Source: Marinobacter lipolyticus (GTDB lineage: Bacteria; Pseudomonadota; Gammaproteobacteria; Pseudomonadales; Oleiphilaceae). Taken from it: a stretch of DNA of 64,000 bases. The stretch is taken from assembly GCF_018424605.1 (NCBI RefSeq), contig NZ_QTKT01000001.1, positions 124,001 to 188,000 of the forward strand, read 5' to 3'. Below the pieces are notes generated by a model, which saw nothing but the letters and a program-made list of their open reading frames with translations, ran no database searches and had not been told where the DNA came from. The position numbers and the translations under genes were made by a program. The first letter of the stretch is position 1; each line of letters begins with the position of its first letter. This document shows positions 44,764-53,232 of this stretch, piece after piece.

Positions 44764-44841
44764 GGAATTGTGGGTAGACGCTCACAAGGAATAGAAACTG
44801 TTCCATTGGATACAACAATAAGTTAAATCAAGGAGAACAAT

Positions 44842-45786
44842 ATGAAAGGCCTGAAGAAACTTGCTCTTGTCACAGCAGTTGCTGCTGCTCCGTTTGCCGC
44901 TCACGCCGAGCTGCAGGCTATGGACGAAAGCGCCATGGGTAACGTCACCGGCCAGGCTGGTGTGACCATCGAACTGGAAACTCAGGTTTCTATTGGTCAG
45001 TTCACCTACACCGACCAAGGTACCTTCGCCGTTAAGGGGATCGAACTCGGTGGTGCGGGCGTGAGCAGCTCCCAATCAGCGGCTGACTACGCAGCTGCAA
45101 CCGGCGCTGGCAGTCTGCTGGATGAGCTGAAGATCGATATTGATATTGCTGACGATGGTGATGCGGTTATTCACGTCGGCTCAATGCAGGAAGACGGAAG
45201 CGGCAACCCGTTGCCAATCGATTGGGGTTTCACTGCTGACTCCATGGAGCTCGAAGGCAACGCTGACCAGAACACCGTCCTGGTTTCTAACATGGACGCC
45301 TGGGGTCTGTTGGGTGCCCTTGATATCCGTGTTGACACTGACGATGTAGAGGGTCAGGTTGGTACTGGTACTTTGAACCTGGACGCCGCCTTCACTGTTG
45401 AAGAAATGAACTTTGATGTTGAGTTTCTCGGTGTCGGTATCCGTGGCATGAGCATCACTGGCTCTGAAGACGGTGGTGAAACTCTAGGCGCGGCCGGTCT
45501 GGCAGCCATCTTCGGTGAAGATCCGACGGCTCTGACTGCTGAAGAGCAGCGTAAAGTTGGGTTGGCACAGGCAGGCTTTGCCATTATCGGTATGGACGTA
45601 TACAAGGGTGACGGCTTCGGCTCCAACTCTACAGCCACCGGCGTTCTGCGCATCGACGTTGACGACGTGCTGATGGATATCAACGTTGCTCAGACCATCA
45701 TCGGTGGCGAAAGCATCGGTACTATCGGTATCGACAATCTGCACGTAAGCAACACCCGCCTGGCTGTTTACGGCAAGGCAGACTGA
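44842..45786 (+). CDS. DUF6160 family exported protein (FilA-like)
   Basis: 314 residues. A signal peptide (LKKLALVTAVAAAPFAAHA, cut near residue 22) is followed by the family start MDESAMGNVTGQAGVTIELE and then beta-rich repeats with alternating Asp and hydrophobic residues (DIDIADDGDAVIHVGSM; GTLNLDAAFTVEEMNFDV). Proteins of this kind occur in Acinetobacter fil pilus loci and are often highly expressed. The leader has AAGGAG before the ATG and a CRP-like promoter. The strong intrinsic terminator downstream fits a well-expressed monocistronic gene. Confidence 0.82.
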   Translation: MKGLKKLALVTAVAAAPFAAHAELQAMDESAMGNVTGQAGVTIELETQVSIGQFTYTDQGTFAVKGIELGGAGVSSSQSAADYAAATGAGSLLDELKIDIDIADDGDAVIHVGSMQEDGSGNPLPIDWGFTADSMELEGNADQNTVLVSNMDAWGLLGALDIRVDTDDVEGQVGTGTLNLDAAFTVEEMNFDVEFLGVGIRGMSITGSEDGGETLGAAGLAAIFGEDPTALTAEEQRKVGLAQAGFAIIGMDVYKGDGFGSNSTATGVLRIDVDDVLMDINVAQTIIGGESIGTIGIDNLHVSNTRLAVYGKAD

Positions 45787-45822
45787 TAACTGACGTTCCT
45801 AGCGAACGATGGTCAAATCAGT

Positions 45823-45848
45823 GCGCCCCGCTTCGGCGGGGCGTTTTT
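45823..45848 (+). terminator. Intrinsic terminator of the DUF6160 gene
   Basis: GCGCCCCGC and GCGGGGCG with a TTCG loop, followed by TTTTTG, immediately after the coding region. Confidence 0.88.
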
Positions 45849-45874
45849 GTTTCCGGATGTTGTACCCGGGCATA

Positions 45875-45908
45875 AAAAAACGGCGCTTTGAAAGCGCCGT
45901 TTTTTCTT
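45875..45908. terminator. Bidirectional intrinsic terminator
   Basis: AACGGCGCTTT and AAAGCGCCGTT with an A run before and TTTTTT after, so it terminates in both directions. It separates the DUF6160 gene from the convergent hypothetical gene. Confidence 0.85.
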
Positions 45909-45922
45909 TGTTCGGATGCCGC

Positions 45923-46552
45923 TTATTGATCCGGCACCTTAATCGAAAGATCAAACCCCCCACCAGGGCGCGGGGTCAAATTGATCGGCCCTTCGTTAAT
46001 GGCGTAAGGAACCTCAATCCGGTCAATGCCGGGCGGGTTGCCAATCGAAAAGTTCAGGTTCTGTCCATCAAACCCGACACCGAGCTGGTCGTTAAGGAAC
46101 GTCTGGTTGAAAGGCTGATCCGGTATCTGAGCCTGCTGGCCAAAAATGATGGGCTGGATCTGCGGGGTGAAATCCGCCGGGGGCTGAGCCCTTGCCAGTT
46201 CCTCCTGTGGCAGCAGTAACGCTCGCCGCAGGAACTCCTCTTCAGCGCTTTCCAGCGCGTCTACTTTGCCTTCATCCTGATAGCGCTGGAGCGCCTCCCG
46301 GTAGGCTTCTTCCTCGGCTTCGCTCAACTCCGGCTCACCGGGGGAGATAGTCAGTGACCGGATGATACGCTTGCGGTCTGCTTCGCTTTTCTGCTGATCC
46401 TTCGGCACTACGATAACGGCCGAATCCCGGACGTAGGTATCGACCATCTCCTCGGAGGTCATGGTCTCCACACCCGCAAGCGCTGAACTGCTGAGCAAGG
46501 CGACACCTGTTGCGGTGGCAATGGCAATTGAGAGGGACGTTCGGCGTGTCAT
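45923..46552 (-). CDS. Exported hypothetical protein, Glu-rich
   Basis: 209 residues from the ATG at 46550-46552, preceded by AGAGG with seven bases spacing; the frame extends nine codons upstream without support. A signal peptide (SIAIATATGVALLSSSALAG, cut near 25) is followed by a charged helical region rich in Glu and a C-terminal part with DRIEVPYAINEGPINLTPRP. I do not recognise a family. It faces the DUF6160 gene across a bidirectional terminator. Confidence 0.72.
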   Translation of the reverse strand: MTRRTSLSIAIATATGVALLSSSALAGVETMTSEEMVDTYVRDSAVIVVPKDQQKSEADRKRIIRSLTISPGEPELSEAEEEAYREALQRYQDEGKVDALESAEEEFLRRALLLPQEELARAQPPADFTPQIQPIIFGQQAQIPDQPFNQTFLNDQLGVGFDGQNLNFSIGNPPGIDRIEVPYAINEGPINLTPRPGGGFDLSIKVPDQ

Positions 46553-46752
46553 GGTGTAGCCTCTTGGCTTGGGATCCACAAAAATGAGGCGCTTCTGAAG
46601 GTACTTCGGTCAGTATGCTCCCTATTAATCAGTATTCGGATTGCCCGACACAAATTCAAGGCCTTTGTGGCGGGATTGTGATCATTTCCAGTGTATTGTC
46701 AGTATTGTTATAACAGCGATCAGAAAGCAGCTCCCCAGAATAAAGGAACGGC

Positions 46753-47781
46753 ATGTTTCAGGTAGTTCGCGCGCGGTGGCGCAGGTGGGTAAACCGGCGG
46801 CTCCCACGCACCGACAAGCAGGTGTTCAGCCAGCGCAACATTTTCATCTTACCGACCGGCTCCGGTGTGGTGTTCGGGGTGTTGTTGCTGGTCATGCTGA
46901 TCACTGGCATCAATTACCAGAACAGCCTTATTTACCTGCTGACCTTCCTGTTGGGCGCCATTATGGTGGCGGCCATGCACCAGACCCATCGCAACCTGTC
47001 CGGGTTGGAGCTGACGCTGATCCAGACTGGTGAGGCGTTTGCCGGGGAACCGGTCCCATTTCGTTTTCGGGCAATGTCCGGCAAATACGATGCCGTCGCC
47101 ATTGCACTTCGGTCGGGTGACCAGACCCTTGAGCAGCAGCATGTTCCGGCTCGCCAGACAGCGGATCTCAGTATTGCCCTGACAAGTGTCCAGCGGGGTT
47201 ACTTCCGACCCGACCGTATCCGCGTTGAAACCCGCTTCCCGTTCGGTTTGCTCAAGGCGTGGTCCTGGGTGCGCCCGTTATCCTGTGGCATTGTCTACCC
47301 ACGCCCGGTGGCGGCTCCGGAGGCTGTGAGCACGGTCACTGATGGCGACGATCAGGCCAGCGCCCGTTCGGTGGATGGCAACGACCACGCGGATATAAGG
47401 CCATGGCGCGAGGGAGATCTGAGCCAGCGTGTGCTGTGGAAGCGCTATGCCCGCACAGGGCAGATGGTAACCGCCGACTGGGAGGGAGAGCAGGGCAGTC
47501 CCCAGTGGCTGGACTATCACGCGTTTCCGGGCGTGGATACCGAACTGCGTATCAGTTACCTCACCGCTCAGGTGCTTGAGCGCGGCCGCTCCGGAACACC
47601 GTTTGGCCTGAATCTGCCGGGCCAGGTGATCGAACCGGACAGCGGCCCGGCGCATCTGACCCGCTGCCTCAGAAGTCTGGCGGTCTTTGGCAAGGAAAAG
47701 CCCAGAGAAGAGGCCAGCGTGCCCTTCGGAACCCGTGCCAGCGCCGGCGATACCACTACGGCAAGCGGGGAGCAGGGATGA
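46753..47781 (+). CDS. DUF58 domain protein
   Basis: 342 residues. Two adjacent hydrophobic segments near residues 35-75 (SGVVFGVLLLVMLITGINY and SLIYLLTFLLGAIMVAAM) are followed by a DUF58-like beta-sandwich with PWREGDLSQRVLWKRYARTG near residue 220. It belongs to the moxR-DUF58-tgpA type of gene set. AAGGAA is before the ATG. Its stop overlaps the tgpA start. Confidence 0.88.
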   Translation: MFQVVRARWRRWVNRRLPRTDKQVFSQRNIFILPTGSGVVFGVLLLVMLITGINYQNSLIYLLTFLLGAIMVAAMHQTHRNLSGLELTLIQTGEAFAGEPVPFRFRAMSGKYDAVAIALRSGDQTLEQQHVPARQTADLSIALTSVQRGYFRPDRIRVETRFPFGLLKAWSWVRPLSCGIVYPRPVAAPEAVSTVTDGDDQASARSVDGNDHADIRPWREGDLSQRVLWKRYARTGQMVTADWEGEQGSPQWLDYHAFPGVDTELRISYLTAQVLERGRSGTPFGLNLPGQVIEPDSGPAHLTRCLRSLAVFGKEKPREEASVPFGTRASAGDTTTASGEQG

Positions 47782-49886
47782 TGCGTTCGAAATCAATAGC
47801 CACTCGTAGTGTGGCCATGCCGCCGGCGGATGTAACCGCGTTACCCACCCGGGCTCTGGTGTGGCTGGTGGGCAGTTTTGGCTTGTTGCTGACGCCCCAG
47901 TGGGATCGCTTGCCCCTCTGGTTGATTGCCGCCTGCATAGTGCTGGCGGCATGGCGGTACCTGGCGCAGAACGGCCGCGTACGTTTGCCTGGAAAATGGC
48001 AGAAGACCGGAATCATGCTGGTGGTGATTGCCATATACGTGGCAACGGTGCAGGGGCGCTTCACCGTCGATACCGCCGCCTCGTTTTTTGTGCTGGCGGT
48101 AGGGTTGAAATGGCTGGAAACCCGGACGGAGCGGGACTTTTATGTCCTGTTCTTCATTCTGGTGTACCTGGCGACCGTCAACTTTCTGTTTCATCAGGAA
48201 ATCTACTGGGCGGTGATTAATCTGGTAGCGGTTGGTCTGCTGCTGGTCGGGCTGCAGGCGTTGAATGCGCCGGAACTGCCGCGAACTATGGCCTCGGGCT
48301 GGCGAAGGCTCGGGAAGATGCTGCTTAAAACCTTGCCCATTGTGATTCTGTTGTTCGTATTCTTTCCACGCATGGCGCCACTGTGGAGTGTGCCCATGGT
48401 GTCGGGCCAGGCCCGGACCGGGATCAGCGACACCATGCGACCGGGGGATATTTCCAACCTGGCCCAGAGCAGTGAGCGGGCCTTCCGTGCCACTTTTGGC
48501 GGCGAATTGCCTGCCTATCGGGATCGCTATTGGCGCGGCCTGATTCTCGACTACCTGGATGGCGAGACCTGGCGGCAGGGCGAGAAAGAGCCCCTTGGCC
48601 GGCCGGGCCGGGTGGCTGTCGATGGAGGTGCGGGTAATCTGGAACCCGGTGATTACGATGTGCTGCTTGAACCAACGGATCAGATCTGGGCTTTCGCACT
48701 GGAGGGGTCCCGGGCGGTTTCTGATAACGTTCTGCGCTCGGAGGACTCGCTGTTCCGTTTCCGGCGACCCGCGGACACGAGTGTGCGTTACCGGATGGCA
48801 CTGACGCCGGAAGAGCCCGCAACGGATAGCCCTCGGGTTCCCGACAACGTCAGGCGATATCTACAGTTACCGGCAGAGGGCAATCCGCGGGCCCGCGCCC
48901 TGGCAAAACGTCTGGCCGAGACGGCGACAAGCGATGGCGCGGTGGTGGATGCGCTGCTGAGCCGTTTCCGTGAGCAGGCGTACTTTTACACGTTGCGGCC
49001 ACCGGCGATGCCGGACAACGGCATTGACACACTACTGTTTGATGCCAAGCGAGGTTTCTGTGCCCACTATGCAGGTGCCGCGACGTTTGTGTTCCGGGCA
49101 GCGGGCATACCGGCGCGGGTGGTGGTCGGTTATCAGGGCGGCGATCCCGGCATGGACAACGCGTATCTGATCATCCGTCAGTACGATGCCCACGCCTGGG
49201 TAGAAGTGTGGCTGCAAGGGCAAGGCTGGGTGCGGGTTGATCCCACCGCGGCCATCGCGCCTTCGCGGATAGAGTCCGGATTGCGAGACGCCGTCGCCGA
49301 GGAAGGGTCATTTCTGGAAGATGACTGGGCGTCCCCCCAGCGCTACGGAGATCTGGCCATGCTGCAATGGGCGTCGCTGCAACTGGACCGCATCAACTAC
49401 CATTGGCAGCGTTGGGTTGTTGGTTATCAGGGGCAGTCGCAGCTGGATCTGATGTCCCGTTTACCCGGCGGTATGGGTTTGCGGGAGCTGGGCTATTTCA
49501 CCGCCGCCGTCGTTGGTTTTGCACTGTTGATTGCAGGCCTGGTGTCCGCATGGCACCTCCGGCGCAGCGGACCCAGAGATCCGGTTGCCCGCCTGTTAGG
49601 ACAGTGGCACCGGATGTGTGAGCGCAGCGGTATACCGGTGCGCCAGGGCGAGACGCCGTCGCGGCTGGCAGAACGCATCGCTGCGGTGCGACCCGGTGCG
49701 GAAAACACGGCGCATTCTTTTGCCCGGCTGGTCAACAAGCATTACTATGGCAGCGGATCCGATGTGGCGCCGCGGGTCGTCCGCAACGCCATGAGGCGCC
49801 TGCTGACGACCATGGGAAAACAGCTCAGCCCGCCAGGCCGTCGATCCGGCCCGCCCCGGGAAACTGCTGTAAGGGTAAAAGGTTGA
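47778..49886 (+). CDS. tgpA: Transglutaminase-like TgpA (DUF3488) membrane protein
   Basis: 702 residues. About five membrane helices fill the first 200 residues, then a periplasmic transglutaminase domain with the triad Cys in KRGFCAHYAGAATFVF (about 426), His in DAHAWVEVWL (about 470) and Asp in VRVDPTAAIAP (about 487). One more membrane helix (about 570-590) precedes a cytoplasmic tail. It is essential in P. aeruginosa under some conditions; its substrate is unknown. Overlaps DUF58 upstream and holB downstream. Confidence 0.9.
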   Translation: MMRSKSIATRSVAMPPADVTALPTRALVWLVGSFGLLLTPQWDRLPLWLIAACIVLAAWRYLAQNGRVRLPGKWQKTGIMLVVIAIYVATVQGRFTVDTAASFFVLAVGLKWLETRTERDFYVLFFILVYLATVNFLFHQEIYWAVINLVAVGLLLVGLQALNAPELPRTMASGWRRLGKMLLKTLPIVILLFVFFPRMAPLWSVPMVSGQARTGISDTMRPGDISNLAQSSERAFRATFGGELPAYRDRYWRGLILDYLDGETWRQGEKEPLGRPGRVAVDGGAGNLEPGDYDVLLEPTDQIWAFALEGSRAVSDNVLRSEDSLFRFRRPADTSVRYRMALTPEEPATDSPRVPDNVRRYLQLPAEGNPRARALAKRLAETATSDGAVVDALLSRFREQAYFYTLRPPAMPDNGIDTLLFDAKRGFCAHYAGAATFVFRAAGIPARVVVGYQGGDPGMDNAYLIIRQYDAHAWVEVWLQGQGWVRVDPTAAIAPSRIESGLRDAVAEEGSFLEDDWASPQRYGDLAMLQWASLQLDRINYHWQRWVVGYQGQSQLDLMSRLPGGMGLRELGYFTAAVVGFALLIAGLVSAWHLRRSGPRDPVARLLGQWHRMCERSGIPVRQGETPSRLAERIAAVRPGAENTAHSFARLVNKHYYGSGSDVAPRVVRNAMRRLLTTMGKQLSPPGRRSGPPRETAVRVKG

Positions 49887-50917
49887 ACATAGACGATTTA
49901 TCAATGCCCTGGCTTGAGCAAGCCTGGGCCAGCCTGCAAAAGCGGATCGCTGAAAACCGGCTGCCCCACGCCCTGTTGGTGTGTGGTGAGCGAGGTGTGG
50001 GCAAACGCCGGTTTGCAGATGCATTGGCATCGCTGCTGATATGCGATGCGCTTGTGGGCAGCGGCAACCAGGGCAATCAGCCGTGCGGGGAGTGTAAGCA
50101 GTGCGAGTTGGTGGGCGCGGGAACACACCCGGATATCCGCCTCTATACCCCTGAAAAGTCTCGGATGATCAAAATTGATCAGATTCGGGCGCTGTCGGCG
50201 TTCGCAGTTTCGTCGCCTCAGGTCGGGCGCAGAAAGATTGCCATCATTGACCGGGCGGACCAGCTCAACATCAACTCCGCCAATGCGCTGCTGAAAACGC
50301 TCGAAGAGCCCTCCGACGATGTGGTGTTGATTCTGCTGCAGGAGAGCGGGCGCCCGGTGTTACCAACCATACGATCCCGCTGTCAGTCGCTGCTTATACA
50401 GTCCCCGCAGGAAGAGGAAGCGGCACGCTGGCTGAGCACCGAGGTGATGAAGCTGGATGAACAGGAGCGCCCGACCGCCGAGCAATGCGCCCGGGCGCTG
50501 TCGCTGGCGGCCAATGCGCCACGGTTAGCACTGGAATACCTGAGCGGTGAGTTCCTGGCGCAGCGGGACCAGGCATTGGACGGCTTCCGCCAGTTCATGA
50601 AAGGCCAGATCACCGTGGGAGAGGCAGCGAAACCCTTCAAGGCGATGGGGTTGGATGCCGCCTTGTGGCTGTTTGAACGCTGGGCCGCGGATCTTGCGAG
50701 AATCGGCGTCGGTGGCCAGCCGCAGGATCCGGATGCGGTAGACATGCTGGGGTATCTGGCCCGGAACAATCCGCCGTGGCGAGCTCATCAGTTGCTCGAC
50801 AGCATCCACGAAGCCCGCTCTGCGGCGGTCTACAATGTCAACCCGGAACTGGAAGCCAGTCGCCTGTTGATAGCCTGGCAGGCGCTGATGCCGTCCCGCC
50901 AGCGTACCTCGGCCTGA
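49883..50917 (+). CDS. holB: DNA polymerase III subunit delta prime
   Basis: 344 residues from a TTG at 49883, which overlaps the tgpA stop and has AAGGG upstream; an ATG at 49904 has no ribosome binding site. The AAA+ module starts NRLPHALLVCGERGVGKRRF. Zinc-binding Cys follow (CGECKQCELVG). The DnaX-contact and clamp-loader segments ANALLKTLEEPSDDVVLILL and IRSRCQSLLI are present. It stays inactive as an ATPase but is needed for the clamp loader. Tmk, the usual upstream partner, is missing here. Confidence 0.92.
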   Translation: MNIDDLSMPWLEQAWASLQKRIAENRLPHALLVCGERGVGKRRFADALASLLICDALVGSGNQGNQPCGECKQCELVGAGTHPDIRLYTPEKSRMIKIDQIRALSAFAVSSPQVGRRKIAIIDRADQLNINSANALLKTLEEPSDDVVLILLQESGRPVLPTIRSRCQSLLIQSPQEEEAARWLSTEVMKLDEQERPTAEQCARALSLAANAPRLALEYLSGEFLAQRDQALDGFRQFMKGQITVGEAAKPFKAMGLDAALWLFERWAADLARIGVGGQPQDPDAVDMLGYLARNNPPWRAHQLLDSIHEARSAAVYNVNPELEASRLLIAWQALMPSRQRTSA

Positions 50918-51043
50918 ATCGTGTTGCGACGCCGCTCAGGCAGAGCGATTCCGGGCGACGGCTGCTATCATTGGGACACAACGTGGAATTTTTTCGATTC
51001 CTGAAAACAAACAGATACATAGCAAAATAAAAAGGTGTGATTT

Positions 51044-51394
51044 ATGGGCCCCGGTTTTGGCGCACGCAGTGGCATACTGACCCTCACCATCAAGGATAAG
51101 GCCGTGCTGTACGCGGCGTACATGCCCTATATCCGTCAGGGTGGCTTGTTTATTCCGACGCAGAAGCAGTATCAGCTTGGCGACGAGGTGTTCCTGCTGC
51201 TGAACCTGATGGATGAGCCTGAAAAAATCCCGGTGGCGGGAAAGGTCGTGTGGATCACGCCGAAAGGCGCACAGGGCAACCGGGCGGCTGGGATCGGCGT
51301 TCAATTCAACGGCGACGACGAAACCGCAAGAACCAAAATTGAATCCTATCTGGCCGGGTCACTGAGTTCAGACCGACCAACCCACACCATGTAA
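51044..51394 (+). CDS. pilZ: Type IV pilus assembly protein PilZ
   Basis: 116 residues, as expected. PilZ fold with SGILTLTIKDKAVLYAAYMP, GGLFIPTQKQYQLGDEVFLL, KVVWITPKGAQGNRAAGIGV. Like the original PilZ it lacks the RxxxR and DxSxxG c-di-GMP motifs, so it binds PilB/FimX partners rather than the nucleotide. Follows holB in the standard order. Region 50918-51043 holds no gene. Confidence 0.93.
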   Translation: MGPGFGARSGILTLTIKDKAVLYAAYMPYIRQGGLFIPTQKQYQLGDEVFLLLNLMDEPEKIPVAGKVVWITPKGAQGNRAAGIGVQFNGDDETARTKIESYLAGSLSSDRPTHTM

Positions 51395-51416
51395 CCGGAA
51401 GCGAACCAGCCCCTTA

Positions 51417-52337
51417 ATGAATGATATTGCGTCACCCCCTGACAAGGCCGCCGAGACTCGCTGTAACGAGATTATCTGGCCGCTGAGAGATATAACGCTG
51501 GCGGGCCTCCACTGGCCGGCGGCGCAGCCGTCCGGCGAGGCCTGCCCGATCCTGATGCTCCATGGCTGGCTGGACAACAGCCTGACGTTTGCTCGTCTCG
51601 CCCCTGAGCTTGCGGAATCGCGGGAGGTATTCAGCGTTGACATGGCCGGCCATGGGCATTCCGGCCATCGCCCATCTGGGCAGAGTTACCTGCTGATGGA
51701 TTACGTGGCCGATCTGGCGGAACTGGTGGAGCGACATTTCAGTGACCGGGATGATCCCAGAGTGGATCTGGTGGGGCACTCTCTCGGCGGTATCGTTTGT
51801 GTGCTTTATGCAGCGGCGTTTCCCGAGCATGTCCGCAGCCTGGTGATGATCGACAGTCTCGGACCGATAAGTCGCCCACCCGCGGAGACCATTCCACAAT
51901 TGCGTAAGGCCATAAAGAAACGGCTGGCCGGATCCGGCAAACCGGTGGTCTATCCGGACACGCGCACCGCCGGCAAGGCCCGCGAGGGTGGTCTCAGCCC
52001 GCTGTCCACCGAAGCGGCCATGACGCTGATTCCCCGCAACATGAAGCCCGTTGAGGGCGGTTTCGTCTGGCGTACCGATCCCCGGTTACGGCACCCTTCG
52101 CCGATGATGCTGGAAGAGTCCCAGGTGCTCGCGTCCCTTGGTGAGCTCAGCACCCGGACGCTGTTTATTCGTGCCGAGGAGGGCCTGCTGGCCTACCGTA
52201 AGGGTTGGCAGCCGCGACTGGATGCGATTCCTCACCTGGTAACAGTGACTGTGCCCGGTGGACACCACTGTCACCTTGACGGCGATGTTGCGCCGGTCAG
52301 CCATGCGATCAAGGCGTTCATCAACCATGAAGCATAA
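51417..52337 (+). CDS. Alpha/beta hydrolase
   Basis: 306 residues. Alpha/beta hydrolase fold with ILMLHGWLDNSLTF (oxyanion loop), nucleophile elbow LVGHSLGGIV (Ser about 118), and a C-terminal VTVPGGHHCHLDG carrying the catalytic His. The substrate is unknown; such enzymes include esterases and MhpC-like hydrolases. Its end overlaps the start of the DUF4892 gene. The ATG has only a weak Shine-Dalgarno. Confidence 0.87.
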   Translation: MNDIASPPDKAAETRCNEIIWPLRDITLAGLHWPAAQPSGEACPILMLHGWLDNSLTFARLAPELAESREVFSVDMAGHGHSGHRPSGQSYLLMDYVADLAELVERHFSDRDDPRVDLVGHSLGGIVCVLYAAAFPEHVRSLVMIDSLGPISRPPAETIPQLRKAIKKRLAGSGKPVVYPDTRTAGKAREGGLSPLSTEAAMTLIPRNMKPVEGGFVWRTDPRLRHPSPMMLEESQVLASLGELSTRTLFIRAEEGLLAYRKGWQPRLDAIPHLVTVTVPGGHHCHLDGDVAPVSHAIKAFINHEA

Positions 52338-53232
52338 CCTTGCCTACCTGTTCTTTGCCGCCGCGCTCTGCTGGTATCCGGCCAGCGCCCATGCCGCCGA
52401 AGCAGACCCGGGCGCCGTGCCGGAGTCGTTCCCCAACTCGTCCCTCGAGGCCGAGGTTCCGATCGTTTCGTCCGGGCATCTGGTGTTGTTCAGCCCGGTG
52501 AGGGAAGTGAATAACCAGATTCGTTCCGAGAAAATGGCCAGAATCCCGGTGAACGGTGTCGGGCAGCTGTACCAGATCCGCCGCGATTCCAGCCGCCAGG
52601 CCGCCCGGGAACATTACCAGCGCGCTCTGCAGGCTCGGGGTGCTCAGGTCCTTTTCGAATGCAGTGGTCGCAGTTGCGGGCGCAGCAACGTGTGGGCCAA
52701 CCAGATATTCGATCAGGCGACGCTCTACGGGCGGGATACGGAGCAGGACTATCTGGTAGCCGCAGTGACAGACAGCGCCGGTAACACCTGGCTTACCCTG
52801 GTATACACGGTGACCCGGGGCAATCAGCGCGAATACGTCTGGGTCGAGCACCTCGACGTGGGTGAGGGGGCCGCGGTGCCCGGCCTGGATTCCGCCAACG
52901 CCAGGATCCGGGGCCCGATCATCGTGCCCTGGCAGGGTGGTATCACCTACCGCTTTGACTGGAGCGCCACGGATCGTCGGATGCTCACTAACTGGACAGG
53001 TGAAGAGGGCGTTCACGTCGTGCTGACCGGTTACTCGTCGCTGACGGAGGGCGAAAGTTTCAGCGATGCCATGGAACGGGCAGCGCAGGCCCTGGAGTCC
53101 ATGTCGCAGGTCCTCGATAAGAGCGGTGTGTCGAAAGACCTGCAGACTCTGATTACGGTGGGCCCGGCGGTGGTTGTACCGTCGCCGGATCGCCAGGGCG
53201 ACCGCATAGAAATCGTTGTGATTACGAGGTGA
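52327..53232 (+). CDS. DUF4892 exported protein
   Basis: 301 residues from the ATG at 52327, which lies within the end of the hydrolase gene; an upstream in-frame ATG is not needed. The signal peptide (LAYLFFAAALCWYPASAHAA, cut near residue 21) precedes a globular part with IPVNGVGQLYQIRRDSSRQA and CSGRSCGRSNVWANQIF and an OmpA-like tail end (GPAVVVPSPDRQGDRIEIVV). Probably periplasmic; function unknown. Stop overlaps the following patatin gene (GTGA). Confidence 0.82.
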   Translation: MKHNLAYLFFAAALCWYPASAHAAEADPGAVPESFPNSSLEAEVPIVSSGHLVLFSPVREVNNQIRSEKMARIPVNGVGQLYQIRRDSSRQAAREHYQRALQARGAQVLFECSGRSCGRSNVWANQIFDQATLYGRDTEQDYLVAAVTDSAGNTWLTLVYTVTRGNQREYVWVEHLDVGEGAAVPGLDSANARIRGPIIVPWQGGITYRFDWSATDRRMLTNWTGEEGVHVVLTGYSSLTEGESFSDAMERAAQALESMSQVLDKSGVSKDLQTLITVGPAVVVPSPDRQGDRIEIVVITR

